A stretch of 64,000 nt of DNA. Source: Candidatus Pseudoruminococcus merdavium (GTDB taxonomy: Bacteria > Bacillota > Clostridia > Oscillospirales > Ruminococcaceae). Below, one piece after another: positions 27,661 to 35,733 of this stretch. The first letter of the stretch is position 1. Each line of letters starts with the position of its first letter. The notes below the pieces were generated by a model, which had not been told where the DNA came from, searched no databases, and saw only the letters and a program-made list of their open reading frames with translations. A program made the translations under genes and the position numbers. The stretch is taken from contig CAJFSS010000002.1 of the NCBI GenBank assembly GCA_904419745.1, positions 97,759 through 161,758 on the forward strand, in the 5' to 3' direction.

Positions 27661-28680
27661 ATGGAACAACAGGCACTGGCTCCTAAAAAGCCGATTATTT
27701 TCAGCGCCATTCAACCTACCGGCGTCTTTACGCTGGGTAATTACTTAGGGGCGCTCAAAAACTGGGTAATGCTGCAAGAAGATTACCGCTGTATTTATTC
27801 CGTTGCGGATTTGCATGCGATTACAGTACGCCAGGATCCCCAGAAGTTCAAAAAACAGATTCTCGATTGTTTTGCGTTGATTTTGGCTTGCGGCGTTGAC
27901 CCCGAAAAATCCATTACCTTTATCCAGAGCCACGCCCGCACGCATGCGGAGCTTGCGTGGGTACTCGACTGCTATACCCAGTTTGGGGAGCTCTCCCGCA
28001 TGACCCAGTTTAAGGATAAATCGGCAAAGCACCCGGAAAATGTCAACGCAGGGCTGTTTACTTACCCTTCCCTGATGGCGGCGGATATTCTGATTTATCA
28101 GACTGATTTGGTTCCGGTCGGCGCGGACCAGAAACAGCACCTGGAACTTGCCAGGAATATAGCCCAGCGCTTTAATGGAGTATATGGAAACGTATTTAAA
28201 GTGCCGGAGGGTTACATCCCAAAAGAAGGGGCGCGCATTATGTCCCTTGCGGACCCGGCGAAGAAAATGTCCAAGTCCGATGAGAATCCAAATGGGTTTA
28301 TCTCCATTTTGGATGAACGGGATGTTATCATCCGTAAATTCAAACGCGCGGTGACGGATTCTGAGATGACGGTTCGGTATGCCGAGGGAAAAGACGGTAT
28401 CAACAACCTGATGACGATCTATTCCACTGTGACAGGAAAGTCGATGGAGGAAATTGAGCGGGAGTTTGAGGGAAAAGGCTACGGTGACTTCAAGCTCGCG
28501 GTAGGCGAAGCGGTTGCTGACCATCTGAAACCCGTCCGGGAGGAGTTTCAGCGCCTGTCTTCGGACAAGGCCTATCTGGAGGAAATCTACACGGAAGGGG
28601 CAAGAAAAGCCCATTCGATTTCCACAAGGACGCTTGAAAAAGTATATAAAAAGGTCGGCTTTGTAAAATGCCCTTTTTAA
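27661..28680 (+). CDS. trpS: Tryptophanyl-tRNA synthetase
   Basis: 339 residues. HIGH-like motif TGVFTLGNYLGAL, VGADQKQHLELAR and the KMSKS loop KKMSKSDENPNG are those of TrpS. Likely co-transcribed with the upstream aminotransferase; too little leader exists between them for a T-box. Confidence 0.96.
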   Translation: MEQQALAPKKPIIFSAIQPTGVFTLGNYLGALKNWVMLQEDYRCIYSVADLHAITVRQDPQKFKKQILDCFALILACGVDPEKSITFIQSHARTHAELAWVLDCYTQFGELSRMTQFKDKSAKHPENVNAGLFTYPSLMAADILIYQTDLVPVGADQKQHLELARNIAQRFNGVYGNVFKVPEGYIPKEGARIMSLADPAKKMSKSDENPNGFISILDERDVIIRKFKRAVTDSEMTVRYAEGKDGINNLMTIYSTVTGKSMEEIEREFEGKGYGDFKLAVGEAVADHLKPVREEFQRLSSDKAYLEEIYTEGARKAHSISTRTLEKVYKKVGFVKCPF

Positions 28681-28688
28681 TGGATTGA

Positions 28689-28713
28689 GAAGGCTCCTTT
28701 GAGCCTTCTTTTT
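28689..28713 (+). terminator. Intrinsic terminator after trpS
   Basis: GAAGGCTC / GAGCCTTC with a 4-base loop and TTTTTC. Confidence 0.88.
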
Positions 28714-28861
28714 CTATATATTACACAAGAATTAGGCAGCAAACAAAGAGATATGGAAGATCGAAAAGAAAAGTAAAAACAATGGATATGCCGGTGAACG
28801 AGGATTCGATTACTGTGGGATTTTAGAAAAAGCTTTTCCATACAAAGGAAGGATATGAAAT

Positions 28862-28896
28862 AAAAAAACTGCCCGGAATTTTCCGGGCAGTTTTTT
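28862..28896 (-). terminator. Intrinsic terminator of the spoIIQ-like gene
   Basis: ACTGCCCGGAA / TTCCGGGCAGT stem with A- and T-runs on both sides, overlapping the stop codon of the leftward gene. Confidence 0.9.
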
Positions 28897-29692
28897 ATTC
28901 TACCTTGTCCATGGTAGTGAGTGGGTCGACATATTCCCCATTTTGCATGAGTTCAAAATGGAGGTGCGGACCTTCTGCGACCTCCGCCTGAAAGCTTGGG
29001 GCAACTGCTCCCACAACCTGGCCAATTTCTACCTCCTGGCCTTCGGAGACACTCAGCGCTTCGCTGAGTCCTTTGTAAATACTGACCAGCCCATCTTCAT
29101 GAGTGACTTCAATGACAGTCCCCCACAACCCGTCAGATTCCACCTTTGTAACAGTACCGTCTGCAACACATTTTACTGGCGTGCCGGATTCTACTGCAAG
29201 GTCAACACCGTTGTGCGTTCTCCAATCGCCCAGGGTTGTGGATTTGACCAGTTTTCCGTTACTAAAGGAATTGAGCACATCACCGGAGGTGGGCAACATG
29301 AACTGCAGTTCTTGCGATTGCTCCTGCTCCGTCTGTTGTGCGGAGGTAGTGGATTGCTCGGATGATGGGTTTTGCTGCGCTGATGACTGCGATGAGGAGG
29401 ATGAGGAGTTTGACGCTGAAGACGACGATGTCGATGATTCGGTCGGGACTCCTTCCACCTGTTTTCCTGCTTCCTCTAATCTTGAAACACCTCTTTCCGG
29501 TTCACTTTGCACCTGTTCGACCTGGCTTGGAACCTGGTCAGGGTTGCTTGGGCTTGTCAGGCGATCGGTCGTCTGCTGGACTGCAACCCAGGCCGCCGCT
29601 CCGGTGCCCACGAGACAGGCGGCGAGAACCATATAAAAGCCCTTTCCAGTCAGAAATTTTGTGAATTTTGATTTTGGATTTCTTCTGTTCAT
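28895..29692 (-). CDS. SpoIIQ-like M23-family (LytM) membrane protein
   Basis: 265 residues. Short basic N-terminus, one membrane helix (about 18-38), a 90-residue low-complexity linker very rich in Ser and Gln, and a C-terminal LytM domain. The zinc-ligand pattern is partly kept: THNGVD (H-x3-D) and GPHLHFE (H-x-H), but the usual Y-x-H-L reads YKGL, as in SpoIIQ-type proteins. SpoIIQ sits in the forespore membrane and docks with SpoIIIAH in the mother cell during engulfment. The SpoIIQ label is inference from topology and motif pattern; a vegetative cell-wall endopeptidase is the alternative. GGAGG lies 8 bases before the ATG. Confidence 0.7.
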   Translation of the reverse strand: MNRRNPKSKFTKFLTGKGFYMVLAACLVGTGAAAWVAVQQTTDRLTSPSNPDQVPSQVEQVQSEPERGVSRLEEAGKQVEGVPTESSTSSSSASNSSSSSSQSSAQQNPSSEQSTTSAQQTEQEQSQELQFMLPTSGDVLNSFSNGKLVKSTTLGDWRTHNGVDLAVESGTPVKCVADGTVTKVESDGLWGTVIEVTHEDGLVSIYKGLSEALSVSEGQEVEIGQVVGAVAPSFQAEVAEGPHLHFELMQNGEYVDPLTTMDKVE

Positions 29693-29927
29693 AGTACCTT
29701 CCTCCGCAAGATTTATAGTGTATCTGGCAGTTTATCGCAATGGATATGTACTATCAGTATTTTCTGTTTTCCTTGTCTTTATTCACCGCCGAATCATTTG
29801 CTCAAACAGAGAGGAAAGACCCCTGTTCTGCAAGGGGTAATGAATTTTTAAAAAATGTCGCAAGGAGGTCTTGCAAGAAAAAATTATATCAGGCCTCATA
29901 AAACCTGATAACATGAAAAGCCGGCCG

Positions 29928-30063
29928 AAAAAATAGATGGAATATCAATATGGGCGGAAAGTGGGTAACCGCTGAGCTCGGCGAGACGTTCATTTTACCA
30001 GGTGATCTGGGGCTGAAATCAGGAAAAGAAGCCTGATAATCCCTCGCAGTGAATCTATTTTTT
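29928..30063. ncRNA. Candidate structured RNA of unknown class
   Basis: About 136 bases closed by perfect 11-base arms AAAAAATAGAT (29928-29938) and ATCTATTTTTT (30053-30063). Inside are further pairings: GGTAA/TTACC (29964-29968 / 29995-29999) enclosing a GAGCTC-centred hairpin, CCAG/CTGG (29998-30001 / 30007-30010) and ATCAGG/CCTGAT (30018-30023 / 30032-30037). It lies in a 570-base gap between divergent genes and upstream of the recognisable promoter of the transporter, so it looks like a stand-alone RNA rather than that gene's leader. The closing stem has a T-run on either strand, so orientation is open; the plus strand is slightly favoured. I do not recognise it as a known riboswitch; an Rfam search, including the raiA and 6S families, would decide. 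Confidence 0.5.
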
Positions 30064-30066
30064 CCA

Positions 30067-30135
30067 AAAAGGACAAAACAATACGGCGAGCCTTTAAAAA
30101 AATTGGTCTGTCCTTTTCATTTTTCGTATTGTTTT
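30067..30135. repeat. Two interleaved perfect inverted repeats (pseudoknot topology)
   Basis: Repeat A: AAAAGGACA (30067-30075) with TGTCCTTTT (30109-30117). Repeat B: AAAACAATACG (30075-30085) with CGTATTGTTTT (30125-30135). The order A5'-B5'-A3'-B3' gives a pseudoknot or a pair of mutually exclusive stems. It directly follows the candidate RNA above and ends 25 bases before the transporter's -35 box. Confidence 0.75.
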
Positions 30136-30159
30136 AAAAAATTCTGTCGTTTCTGACAA

Positions 30160-30188
30160 TTGCCTGTTTTCCGTGCATGTTGTATGAT
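30160..30188 (+). promoter_or_regulatory. Promoter of the AEC transporter gene
   Basis: TTGCCT (30160-30165), 17-base spacer, TATGAT (30183-30188), 78 bases before the start codon. Confidence 0.6.
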
Positions 30189-30265
30189 AAATTTTATATA
30201 ACAGCGTGGGGGCAGCCAAATAGAAAAGGGTGAGGACGAACGCCTCCGCTAAAGGGGTTTTGGAT

Positions 30266-31204
30266 GTGGAATTGGCTTCAAAAGTAGCGACACAGGTCAT
30301 TGTCATGTTCCTGCTGATTGCAGTGGGATATATTTGTGACAAAGTGGGACTGGTGACAAAACGGGGGATTAAACAAATGACGGACATTGTGTTGCTGATA
30401 GTCTCCCCGGCAGTTATCATCCAGTCCTATAACCAGGAATTTGATCCAAACTTGGCGAAAAATTTGGGAATTGCTTTTGTTTATGCGACAATCGCACATG
30501 CGGGAATGATTGTGTTTTCCAGATTTTTGTTTTCCAAAAAGAATCCAGGCAAATACAATATCGACCGCGTATGCAGTATCTATACCAATTCCGGGTTTAT
30601 GGGCATTCCCTTGATCCTCTCTGTTTTGGGAGAGGAAGGTGTTTTCTATGGCTCCGCGTTTCTGGCGCTGTTCAATATCACTTTATGGACACAGGGTGTG
30701 GCTGCCATCAAAGGGCGCCAAAAGGAAAAAGCAAAGCCGGCAGCGATTGCAAAACAGCTTCTGCTCAATCCCGGCGTGATTGGGATCTTAATCGGTTTTC
30801 TGATTTTCTTTACTCCAATCTCCCTTCCCGATCCGGTTGGGCAAGCAGTCGGACATATTGCAAACCTAAACACGCCGCTTGCCATGATTGTGATTGGAAC
30901 TTATATTGCGCGCTCGAACATTTTACAGGCACTCAAAGAGATCCGTATTTACTACACTTCCCTAATTAGGTTGGTTGTATTCCCACTGCTGATGATCCCG
31001 ATATATCTGCTGTTGCCGTCCGATTCGCTGGTATATCTGACAAATTTTATCGCCATGGCATGCCCTGCTGCAGCGGCCACCTCCATGCTGGCGGCGAAGT
31101 ACGGAGGCGACGCGATTTATGCTTCCAAAATTATTGCAATTTCCACAGTGCTTTCCGTGTTAACGATCCCGCTGATGGTAATTGTGATTGGATTTGTGCT
31201 CTAA
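30266..31204 (+). CDS. AEC (auxin efflux carrier) family transporter
   Basis: 312 residues with about ten membrane helices in two inverted halves. Family hallmarks are VGYICDKVGLVTKRGIKQMTDIVL in the first repeat, YTNSGFMGIPLILSVLG, and NTPLAMIVIGTYIA in the second. AEC members export or exchange organic acids such as malate or malonate and other anions; substrate here is unknown. GTG 30266 is chosen because AAAGGGG (30251-30257) is 8 bases upstream; an in-frame GTG at 30230 lacks a ribosome binding site. Confidence 0.9.
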   Translation: MELASKVATQVIVMFLLIAVGYICDKVGLVTKRGIKQMTDIVLLIVSPAVIIQSYNQEFDPNLAKNLGIAFVYATIAHAGMIVFSRFLFSKKNPGKYNIDRVCSIYTNSGFMGIPLILSVLGEEGVFYGSAFLALFNITLWTQGVAAIKGRQKEKAKPAAIAKQLLLNPGVIGILIGFLIFFTPISLPDPVGQAVGHIANLNTPLAMIVIGTYIARSNILQALKEIRIYYTSLIRLVVFPLLMIPIYLLLPSDSLVYLTNFIAMACPAAAATSMLAAKYGGDAIYASKIIAISTVLSVLTIPLMVIVIGFVL

Positions 31205-31343
31205 GGAAATCGAAATAGCAGAAACAACTCTGGAATTAACAAAAACAAATTTCCGGTCTTGCCTGCTTTTCGGCTAAAATGCAGAGGAAATTTCCCATCA
31301 GTGTCAAGGGTGGAAAGGAAATACAGACAAATAGTTTATCTAG

Positions 31344-31380
31344 AAAAACAGCTCCTCCTGTCCATAGGACAGGAGGAGCT
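31344..31380 (-). terminator. Intrinsic terminator of the NAD(P)H-binding protein gene
   Basis: AGCTCCTCCTGTCC and its exact complement with a 3-base loop; on the minus strand it is followed by GTTTTTC. Confidence 0.88.
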
Positions 31381-31389
31381 TGAATATTT

Positions 31390-32019
31390 TTATGCCTGTA
31401 CAACAGAAATCCTTTGCCGAATATGGTTCCCCTTTTCCGCTTCATCGACCATGGCGATGGCATAATCGGCATAGCTGATGGCGCTCTCTCCTTTGCAATT
31501 AAGAGTTAGTTCTTCTCCTCCCAAAAGGTATTTTCCAGTTCTTTTCCTATCTGCTTGGAAATCGGCGGCGGGACTGAGATATGTCCAGCGAACGTCTTTT
31601 CTTAGCCGGAGCTCATCGAGGGCTTTTCCCATAGCCTGAGCCAAAGGAAGAAAAGCTTTTGGAAAATCTTTCTCGTCTTTTACCTGTGAAGTATGTTCCG
31701 AATCAACATAAAGGCTTCCTGCCCCTCCTACTACCAGTAGCCGCGTATCTGTGCCGCTAAGAAGGTCACAGAGATGTTTTAGGGAAGTACTGTGCAGCGG
31801 GAGGGTCTCCTCTGCCCATGTGCCAAAAGCATCGATCACCACATCAAATTCTCTTAAATCAGAGGAAGTGAGTTGGAACAGGTCTTTTTGGATGACCTGC
31901 TGGGCATTGGTTCTGTTTTCTCCCCTTATCACTGCAGTGACAATATGTCCCCGCTCTACCGCCTCTCGGACAATTAAAGTTCCAGCTTTTCCGTTTGCTC
32001 CAATGACACAAATTTTCAT
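31390..32019 (-). CDS. NAD(P)H-binding protein (NmrA/atypical SDR-like)
   Basis: 209 residues. N-terminal dinucleotide motif CVIGANGKAGTLIVREAVERGH, then DVVIDAFGTW, LLVVGGAGSLYV and TYLSPAADF. This is the NAD(P)-binding NmrA/BVR-B-like group of atypical short-chain dehydrogenases, often redox sensors or reductases. GGAGG precedes the ATG. A decayed HxlR-like regulator lies upstream in the opposite direction, a common neighbour of this family. Confidence 0.85.
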   Translation of the reverse strand: MKICVIGANGKAGTLIVREAVERGHIVTAVIRGENRTNAQQVIQKDLFQLTSSDLREFDVVIDAFGTWAEETLPLHSTSLKHLCDLLSGTDTRLLVVGGAGSLYVDSEHTSQVKDEKDFPKAFLPLAQAMGKALDELRLRKDVRWTYLSPAADFQADRKRTGKYLLGGEELTLNCKGESAISYADYAIAMVDEAEKGNHIRQRISVVQA

Positions 32020-32260
32020 TATGATTTCCTCCAGTCATTTTTACCTGGCCAGGTTTGTTTTTGGATTACAAGAATAGAATATCTTCAAAAGAGGCTTTTG
32101 TAAAGTAAGCACTTTAATGTGCTGTAGGTACCTATTGGAAACTATTGAAAAACTTAACGATGTAACAAAAGTCATCTGCCTGTCCAGTGGAAACAACTCT
32201 TTTGATTATCAGCAATTGATGAAAGGTACGGATTCTTCAGGGTTTACTTGAAGGAACAAT

Positions 32261-32415
32261 ATAGTTAGGCCAGTTAAAAAATCCATGAGGGATATATCGC
32301 AAAAGGTACTGACAGAAAATCTATGTTTCATAAGGGGATGACTGCTGACATGGACGGCCTACCAGAAGTCCTGGCAGAGATGGAATACATTTTAATGGAA
32401 ACGGGGTATTTATAG
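32261..32415 (+). pseudogene. Possible remnant of an HxlR-family regulator
   Basis: Frame pieces read RDISQKVLTENL, very like the winged-helix segment 'ISqkmLtqqLreLe' of HxlR proteins, then a stop, then (another frame) LPEVLAEMEYILMETGYL and a stop, like the HxlR C-terminal helix. The middle of the domain is missing. Divergent position next to an NAD(P)H-binding reductase fits. The evidence is short motif similarity only. Confidence 0.4.
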
Positions 32416-32957
32416 TTCGAACCCTATTTGGAATGGAATGCTGCGCGGGAACGGAGTACAAAAGTTCTCCCGAAAGATAGAGAGAAGGGAAAGAAAAACC
32501 GATGAGGATAATTTTTTTCTGGGAATTCGGCCCGGTTTTGTGCAAGTGTTTTGTAGAAAAGCTGCCTAATGATGGGAATTTGTAGCATTACCATAAATTG
32601 GGCAATGGACAAAGGAATTCAGACCCGCATAGGATAAAAAGGGCGTGCCGGGCGGAAGGTATTTGTCTCATCCCGAAAGAGGGATGGGAAACTTTGCGCA
32701 AAAGGGAAAACCCGCCGGTCATGCCCCGGGAAAGCCCGCATACTTTTTATGGTACAGAGGGTGGCATTTGTCTCAAACGCCGGTACACGCGCCCATAGTA
32801 TCGCCTGTTCCAGGAAAATTCCTGCTTTGAATGGGCAAAGTGTGCTTTTATTTCCTGCGGGAAAATAGAAAAAGAATCGAGGGCGCCTCTGCTTTACAGC
32901 AGGGACGCCCTCGATTCTTCAGTCTGAGAAATATACGGGAATTGGGGTTATGCGAAA
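32416..32957. other. Gene-free region with an imperfect tandem repeat and hairpins
   Basis: No credible gene. Two related blocks about 105-111 bases apart share CCCGCATA (32624 and 32735) and GG(T/C)ATTTGTCTCA (32658 and 32763). Arms 32641-32655 and 32711-32726 can pair around a CATCCC/GGGATG hairpin (32669-32686). The first 200 bases are probably the tail of decayed sequence. Confidence 0.5.
32872..32919. terminator. Long hairpin downstream of the aldo/keto reductase gene
   Basis: AAGAATCGAGGGCG / CGCCCTCGATTCTT arms with an inner CTGCT/AGCAG stem, lying just past the stop codon of the leftward gene. Minus strand: TTTTTC-like run follows. Confidence 0.75.
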
Positions 32958-34088
32958 TTATGCTTTTAAAGCTTCCAGTTCCCTGGTCACTCTTGCCAGT
33001 TCTTCCGGAATATTGATATGCTGCGGGCATTGTGGAGCGCATGCTCCACAGGCGATGCAGTGGGAAGCAAGTTTGGAAGCATTATTGGGATTAAAGTAAC
33101 GGTTGAGAATCAATTCCTTATTCTCTGTTTTTTTGTAGTCATTGTATGCGGTGAATGCGGCCGGAATATCCACTCCGTTGGGGCAATCCATACAATAGCG
33201 GCAGCCAGTACAGGGAATCGGCTTGATTTTATCCAGTTCTTTCAAAACTGTGTCAATGACCTGATATTCTTCTTCGGTCATTGGTTGGAAATTGGTAAAA
33301 GTTTTGACATTGTCCTGCATCTGCTGCATATTGGACATACCACTCAATACAATGGCAACATTTTTTAAGGAAGCAACCCAGCGCAGTGCCCATGCAGAAA
33401 CAGAGAGTTCCGGGTGGCAGGCTTTCATGGGGGCTTCTACCGCGGGGGCGAAAGCGGAAAGATATCCGCCGCGGACGGGCTCCATTACCATAACGGGAAC
33501 ATCATATTTTACGGTCAGGTCATAGAGATCCTTGGCGTCTCCATTATGCCAGTCAAGATAGTTTATTTGCAGCTGACAGAAATCCCAGTGATGGGAAGAG
33601 AGGATTTCTTCCAAAAGCTCTTTATCCGCGTGGAAGGAAAACCCAATGTTTCGGATTTTTCCTTCTTTTTTCTTCTGTTCAATGAACTCATAGGCGCCGA
33701 GCTCCGCCCACTTGGGATAAACCCCGCGGTTTGTGGAATGGAGCAGGTAAAAGTCAATATAATCCATCTGCAGGCGCTGCAAATGTTCGTTGAAAATACG
33801 TTCCATGTCCTCCTTGGTTTCACAAAGCCATAGAGGGAGTTTGGTCGCAACATAGAAGGATTTCCGGTCATATTTTTTCAAAGCCTGTCCAACAAAATTT
33901 TCTGAATCCTGATCGTGGTAAACATAGGCAGTGTCAAAATAGTTCAGACCATGAGCCATGGCATAGTCTACCATTTCGCCGGCAGCAGCATAGTCAATTT
34001 TCCCCTCAGGTGTTTTCGGGAGACGCATGCAGCCGAAAGCGAGACGGGGTAGATTGGAATCAAGACGGTCAAATTGGCGTTTGTCCAT
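32958..34088 (-). CDS. Aldo/keto reductase with C-terminal 4Fe-4S domain
   Basis: 376 residues. N-terminal AKR barrel (about 1-270): LAFGCMRLPKTPEGKIDY, NYFDTAYVYHDQDSE with the catalytic Asp and Tyr, and DYIDFYLLHS. The C-terminal 100 residues carry CTGCRYCMDCPNGVDIP and CIACGACAPQCPQHINIPEEL, a ferredoxin-like unit for two 4Fe-4S clusters. Such proteins are common in anaerobes and probably couple ferredoxin with carbonyl reduction; substrates are unknown. ATG 34088 fits the AGGG ribosome binding site. Confidence 0.92.
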   Translation of the reverse strand: MDKRQFDRLDSNLPRLAFGCMRLPKTPEGKIDYAAAGEMVDYAMAHGLNYFDTAYVYHDQDSENFVGQALKKYDRKSFYVATKLPLWLCETKEDMERIFNEHLQRLQMDYIDFYLLHSTNRGVYPKWAELGAYEFIEQKKKEGKIRNIGFSFHADKELLEEILSSHHWDFCQLQINYLDWHNGDAKDLYDLTVKYDVPVMVMEPVRGGYLSAFAPAVEAPMKACHPELSVSAWALRWVASLKNVAIVLSGMSNMQQMQDNVKTFTNFQPMTEEEYQVIDTVLKELDKIKPIPCTGCRYCMDCPNGVDIPAAFTAYNDYKKTENKELILNRYFNPNNASKLASHCIACGACAPQCPQHINIPEELARVTRELEALKA

Positions 34089-34385
34089 AATAATTTCCCT
34101 ACCTTTAGCCATTATTTTGAATATTTCTGAGTAAATTGTATCACAATGAAAACATTTTGAAAAGAGTTTCCCTCAAACCTTTGGGGTTTATTGACCTTTT
34201 TGTGCAGTTGGTTTAAAATAGGATTGATTATTTATCAGTTTCGCAGAACCAGAAAACAGACATAGACGGACTTTTGCCTAACAGGCAGATGTCTGCCTAT
34301 TTCTATACACGGCAAGGCATTCAACATCATAAACAACAAATGTTGCTTCTGAAAATCTGGCATAGTGAAATTTGGAGGTTTCTCA

Positions 34386-35057
34386 ATGCAAATAAAAATT
34401 TCTCCTTCCCTGTTGGCGGCGGATTTCTCCCGTCTGGCAGAGGAGGTCCGTGCGATGGATACCGCGGGAGCGGCATATCTTCACTTGGATGTAATGGATG
34501 GACACTTCGTACCAAATATTTCCATGGGCCCCTGTGTAATTTCTGCCCTCCGGGCTTACACAAGCGCCTGTTTTGATGTACATTTGATGATTTCCGAACC
34601 ACTTCGTTATATTGAAGATTATGTAAAAGCGGGCGCGGATCTAATTACGTTCCATACGGAATGCAGTAGTAATGTGCAAAAAACCATTGACAAAATCCAC
34701 GCTTATGGCAAAGGAGCCGGTCTGGCGATTAAGCCGGCAACCCCAGCATCTGCAATCCTGCCGTATCTCGATCAGATAGAAATGGCCCTTGTAATGACGG
34801 TAGAGCCCGGTTTTGGCGGACAAAAGTTCATGGAAGCTCCAGTTTCCAAAGTGTCTGAACTCTATCAGGCCGCGAAGGAACAGGGGTTAGAGCTGGATAT
34901 TGAGGTGGACGGCGGAATTTCTGAACAGACTGCGCCAGCCGTATGTACCGCTGGCGCCAATGTCCTGGTAGCAGGGTCGGCACTTTTCTCCAAACCGGAT
35001 TATCCCACAGCGGTACGGGGGCTTGAAAAAATCGCGTCACATTTTTATAAAGGATAG
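34386..35057 (+). CDS. rpe: Ribulose-phosphate 3-epimerase
   Basis: 223 residues, full length. Interconverts ribulose-5-P and xylulose-5-P. SPSLLAADFSRL, HLDVMDGHFVPN, DVHLMI, VEPGFGGQKF and EVDGGIS are the metal- and phosphate-binding motifs of the family. GGAGG lies 7 bases before ATG 34386. Normally found beside rsgA/prkC in Clostridia; here it stands alone. Confidence 0.96.
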   Translation: MQIKISPSLLAADFSRLAEEVRAMDTAGAAYLHLDVMDGHFVPNISMGPCVISALRAYTSACFDVHLMISEPLRYIEDYVKAGADLITFHTECSSNVQKTIDKIHAYGKGAGLAIKPATPASAILPYLDQIEMALVMTVEPGFGGQKFMEAPVSKVSELYQAAKEQGLELDIEVDGGISEQTAPAVCTAGANVLVAGSALFSKPDYPTAVRGLEKIASHFYKG

Positions 35058-35061
35058 CCCA

Positions 35062-35622
35062 CTAGCTGACACAGGAGGCAAGCAGGGAAACCGCCTGTTG
35101 TTCAATAAGTGTTTTTGCATGCTCAGTATAATAGGCTTTGGCGTATTTTCCCGATTTCAGCGGCTTTGCATATTCCAGTAACAGGTTGGAAATCGACTTG
35201 GAGCATCCGTTTTTTGGTGAAATCATGAGTATATAACTGTTTTGCATCCGGTATAGGCAGCTTGCCTGAATGCTGGAAAGGAGTTCCCGACTGACCCTGT
35301 GGCAGCAGGAAAACAGGGGATCAATTCCATCAAATGAAAAGATTAGAGGAAGTTCTTCATTCTCCGATTCACTGGATGGGCTGAGCACGGAAAATGCAAA
35401 CACACAACCCCCGTCTTCACTGGGATATACCTCTACCAGCAGTTTACCGCTGGAAGCATCAAACCCGGTCTGCAATTTGGCTCGGGTTAAAATGGAAAGA
35501 ATTAGATTTCTGGTTGCACGGCTTTGGGAACTGAGCTCCTCATAGGAGACACGGTAGCGTTCCATGTCAGATCTGGTGAGAGTAGCTTTCATGCTGTTCT
35601 GGCCGATACATTCAATTTTCAA
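35062..35622 (-). CDS. MecA-like adaptor protein
   Basis: About 186 residues. The N-terminus KIECIGQNSMKATLTRSDMERY corresponds to the substrate-binding start of MecA (MRIERV..N.I..TIS..DL), and the C-terminal two-layer domain (FSFDGIDPLFSCCHRV..., LLEYAKPL) to the ClpC-binding region. MecA hands substrates to ClpCP. It is shorter than B. subtilis MecA, with a short linker. TTG start at 35622 is inferred from homology and AAGGAG about 8-9 bases upstream. Convergent with rpe, 4 bases apart. Confidence 0.75.
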   Translation of the reverse strand: MKIECIGQNSMKATLTRSDMERYRVSYEELSSQSRATRNLILSILTRAKLQTGFDASSGKLLVEVYPSEDGGCVFAFSVLSPSSESENEELPLIFSFDGIDPLFSCCHRVSRELLSSIQASCLYRMQNSYILMISPKNGCSKSISNLLLEYAKPLKSGKYAKAYYTEHAKTLIEQQAVSLLASCVS

Positions 35623-35733
35623 GTGTAATCCACTCCTTGTGCGCGGCCGTGGCATGCGGTACGGCGCAGTTAGTTCGATGAGGTTTAGGACCGTAGTTTT
35701 GGACGGTCCATGGGCGAGAGGTGAGCAGATATC

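Noticed and set aside
29928..30063. TPP, c-di-AMP, fluoride or T-box riboswitch as identity of the RNA candidate
   Set aside because: Some fragments look similar (CTGAG, GGTAACC), but the conserved cores and order of elements do not match, and a promoter lies between the element and the next gene.
32405..32440. tRNA-like GTTCGAACC in gene-free DNA
   Set aside because: The flanking bases do not form T-arm or acceptor stems; no anticodon arm found.
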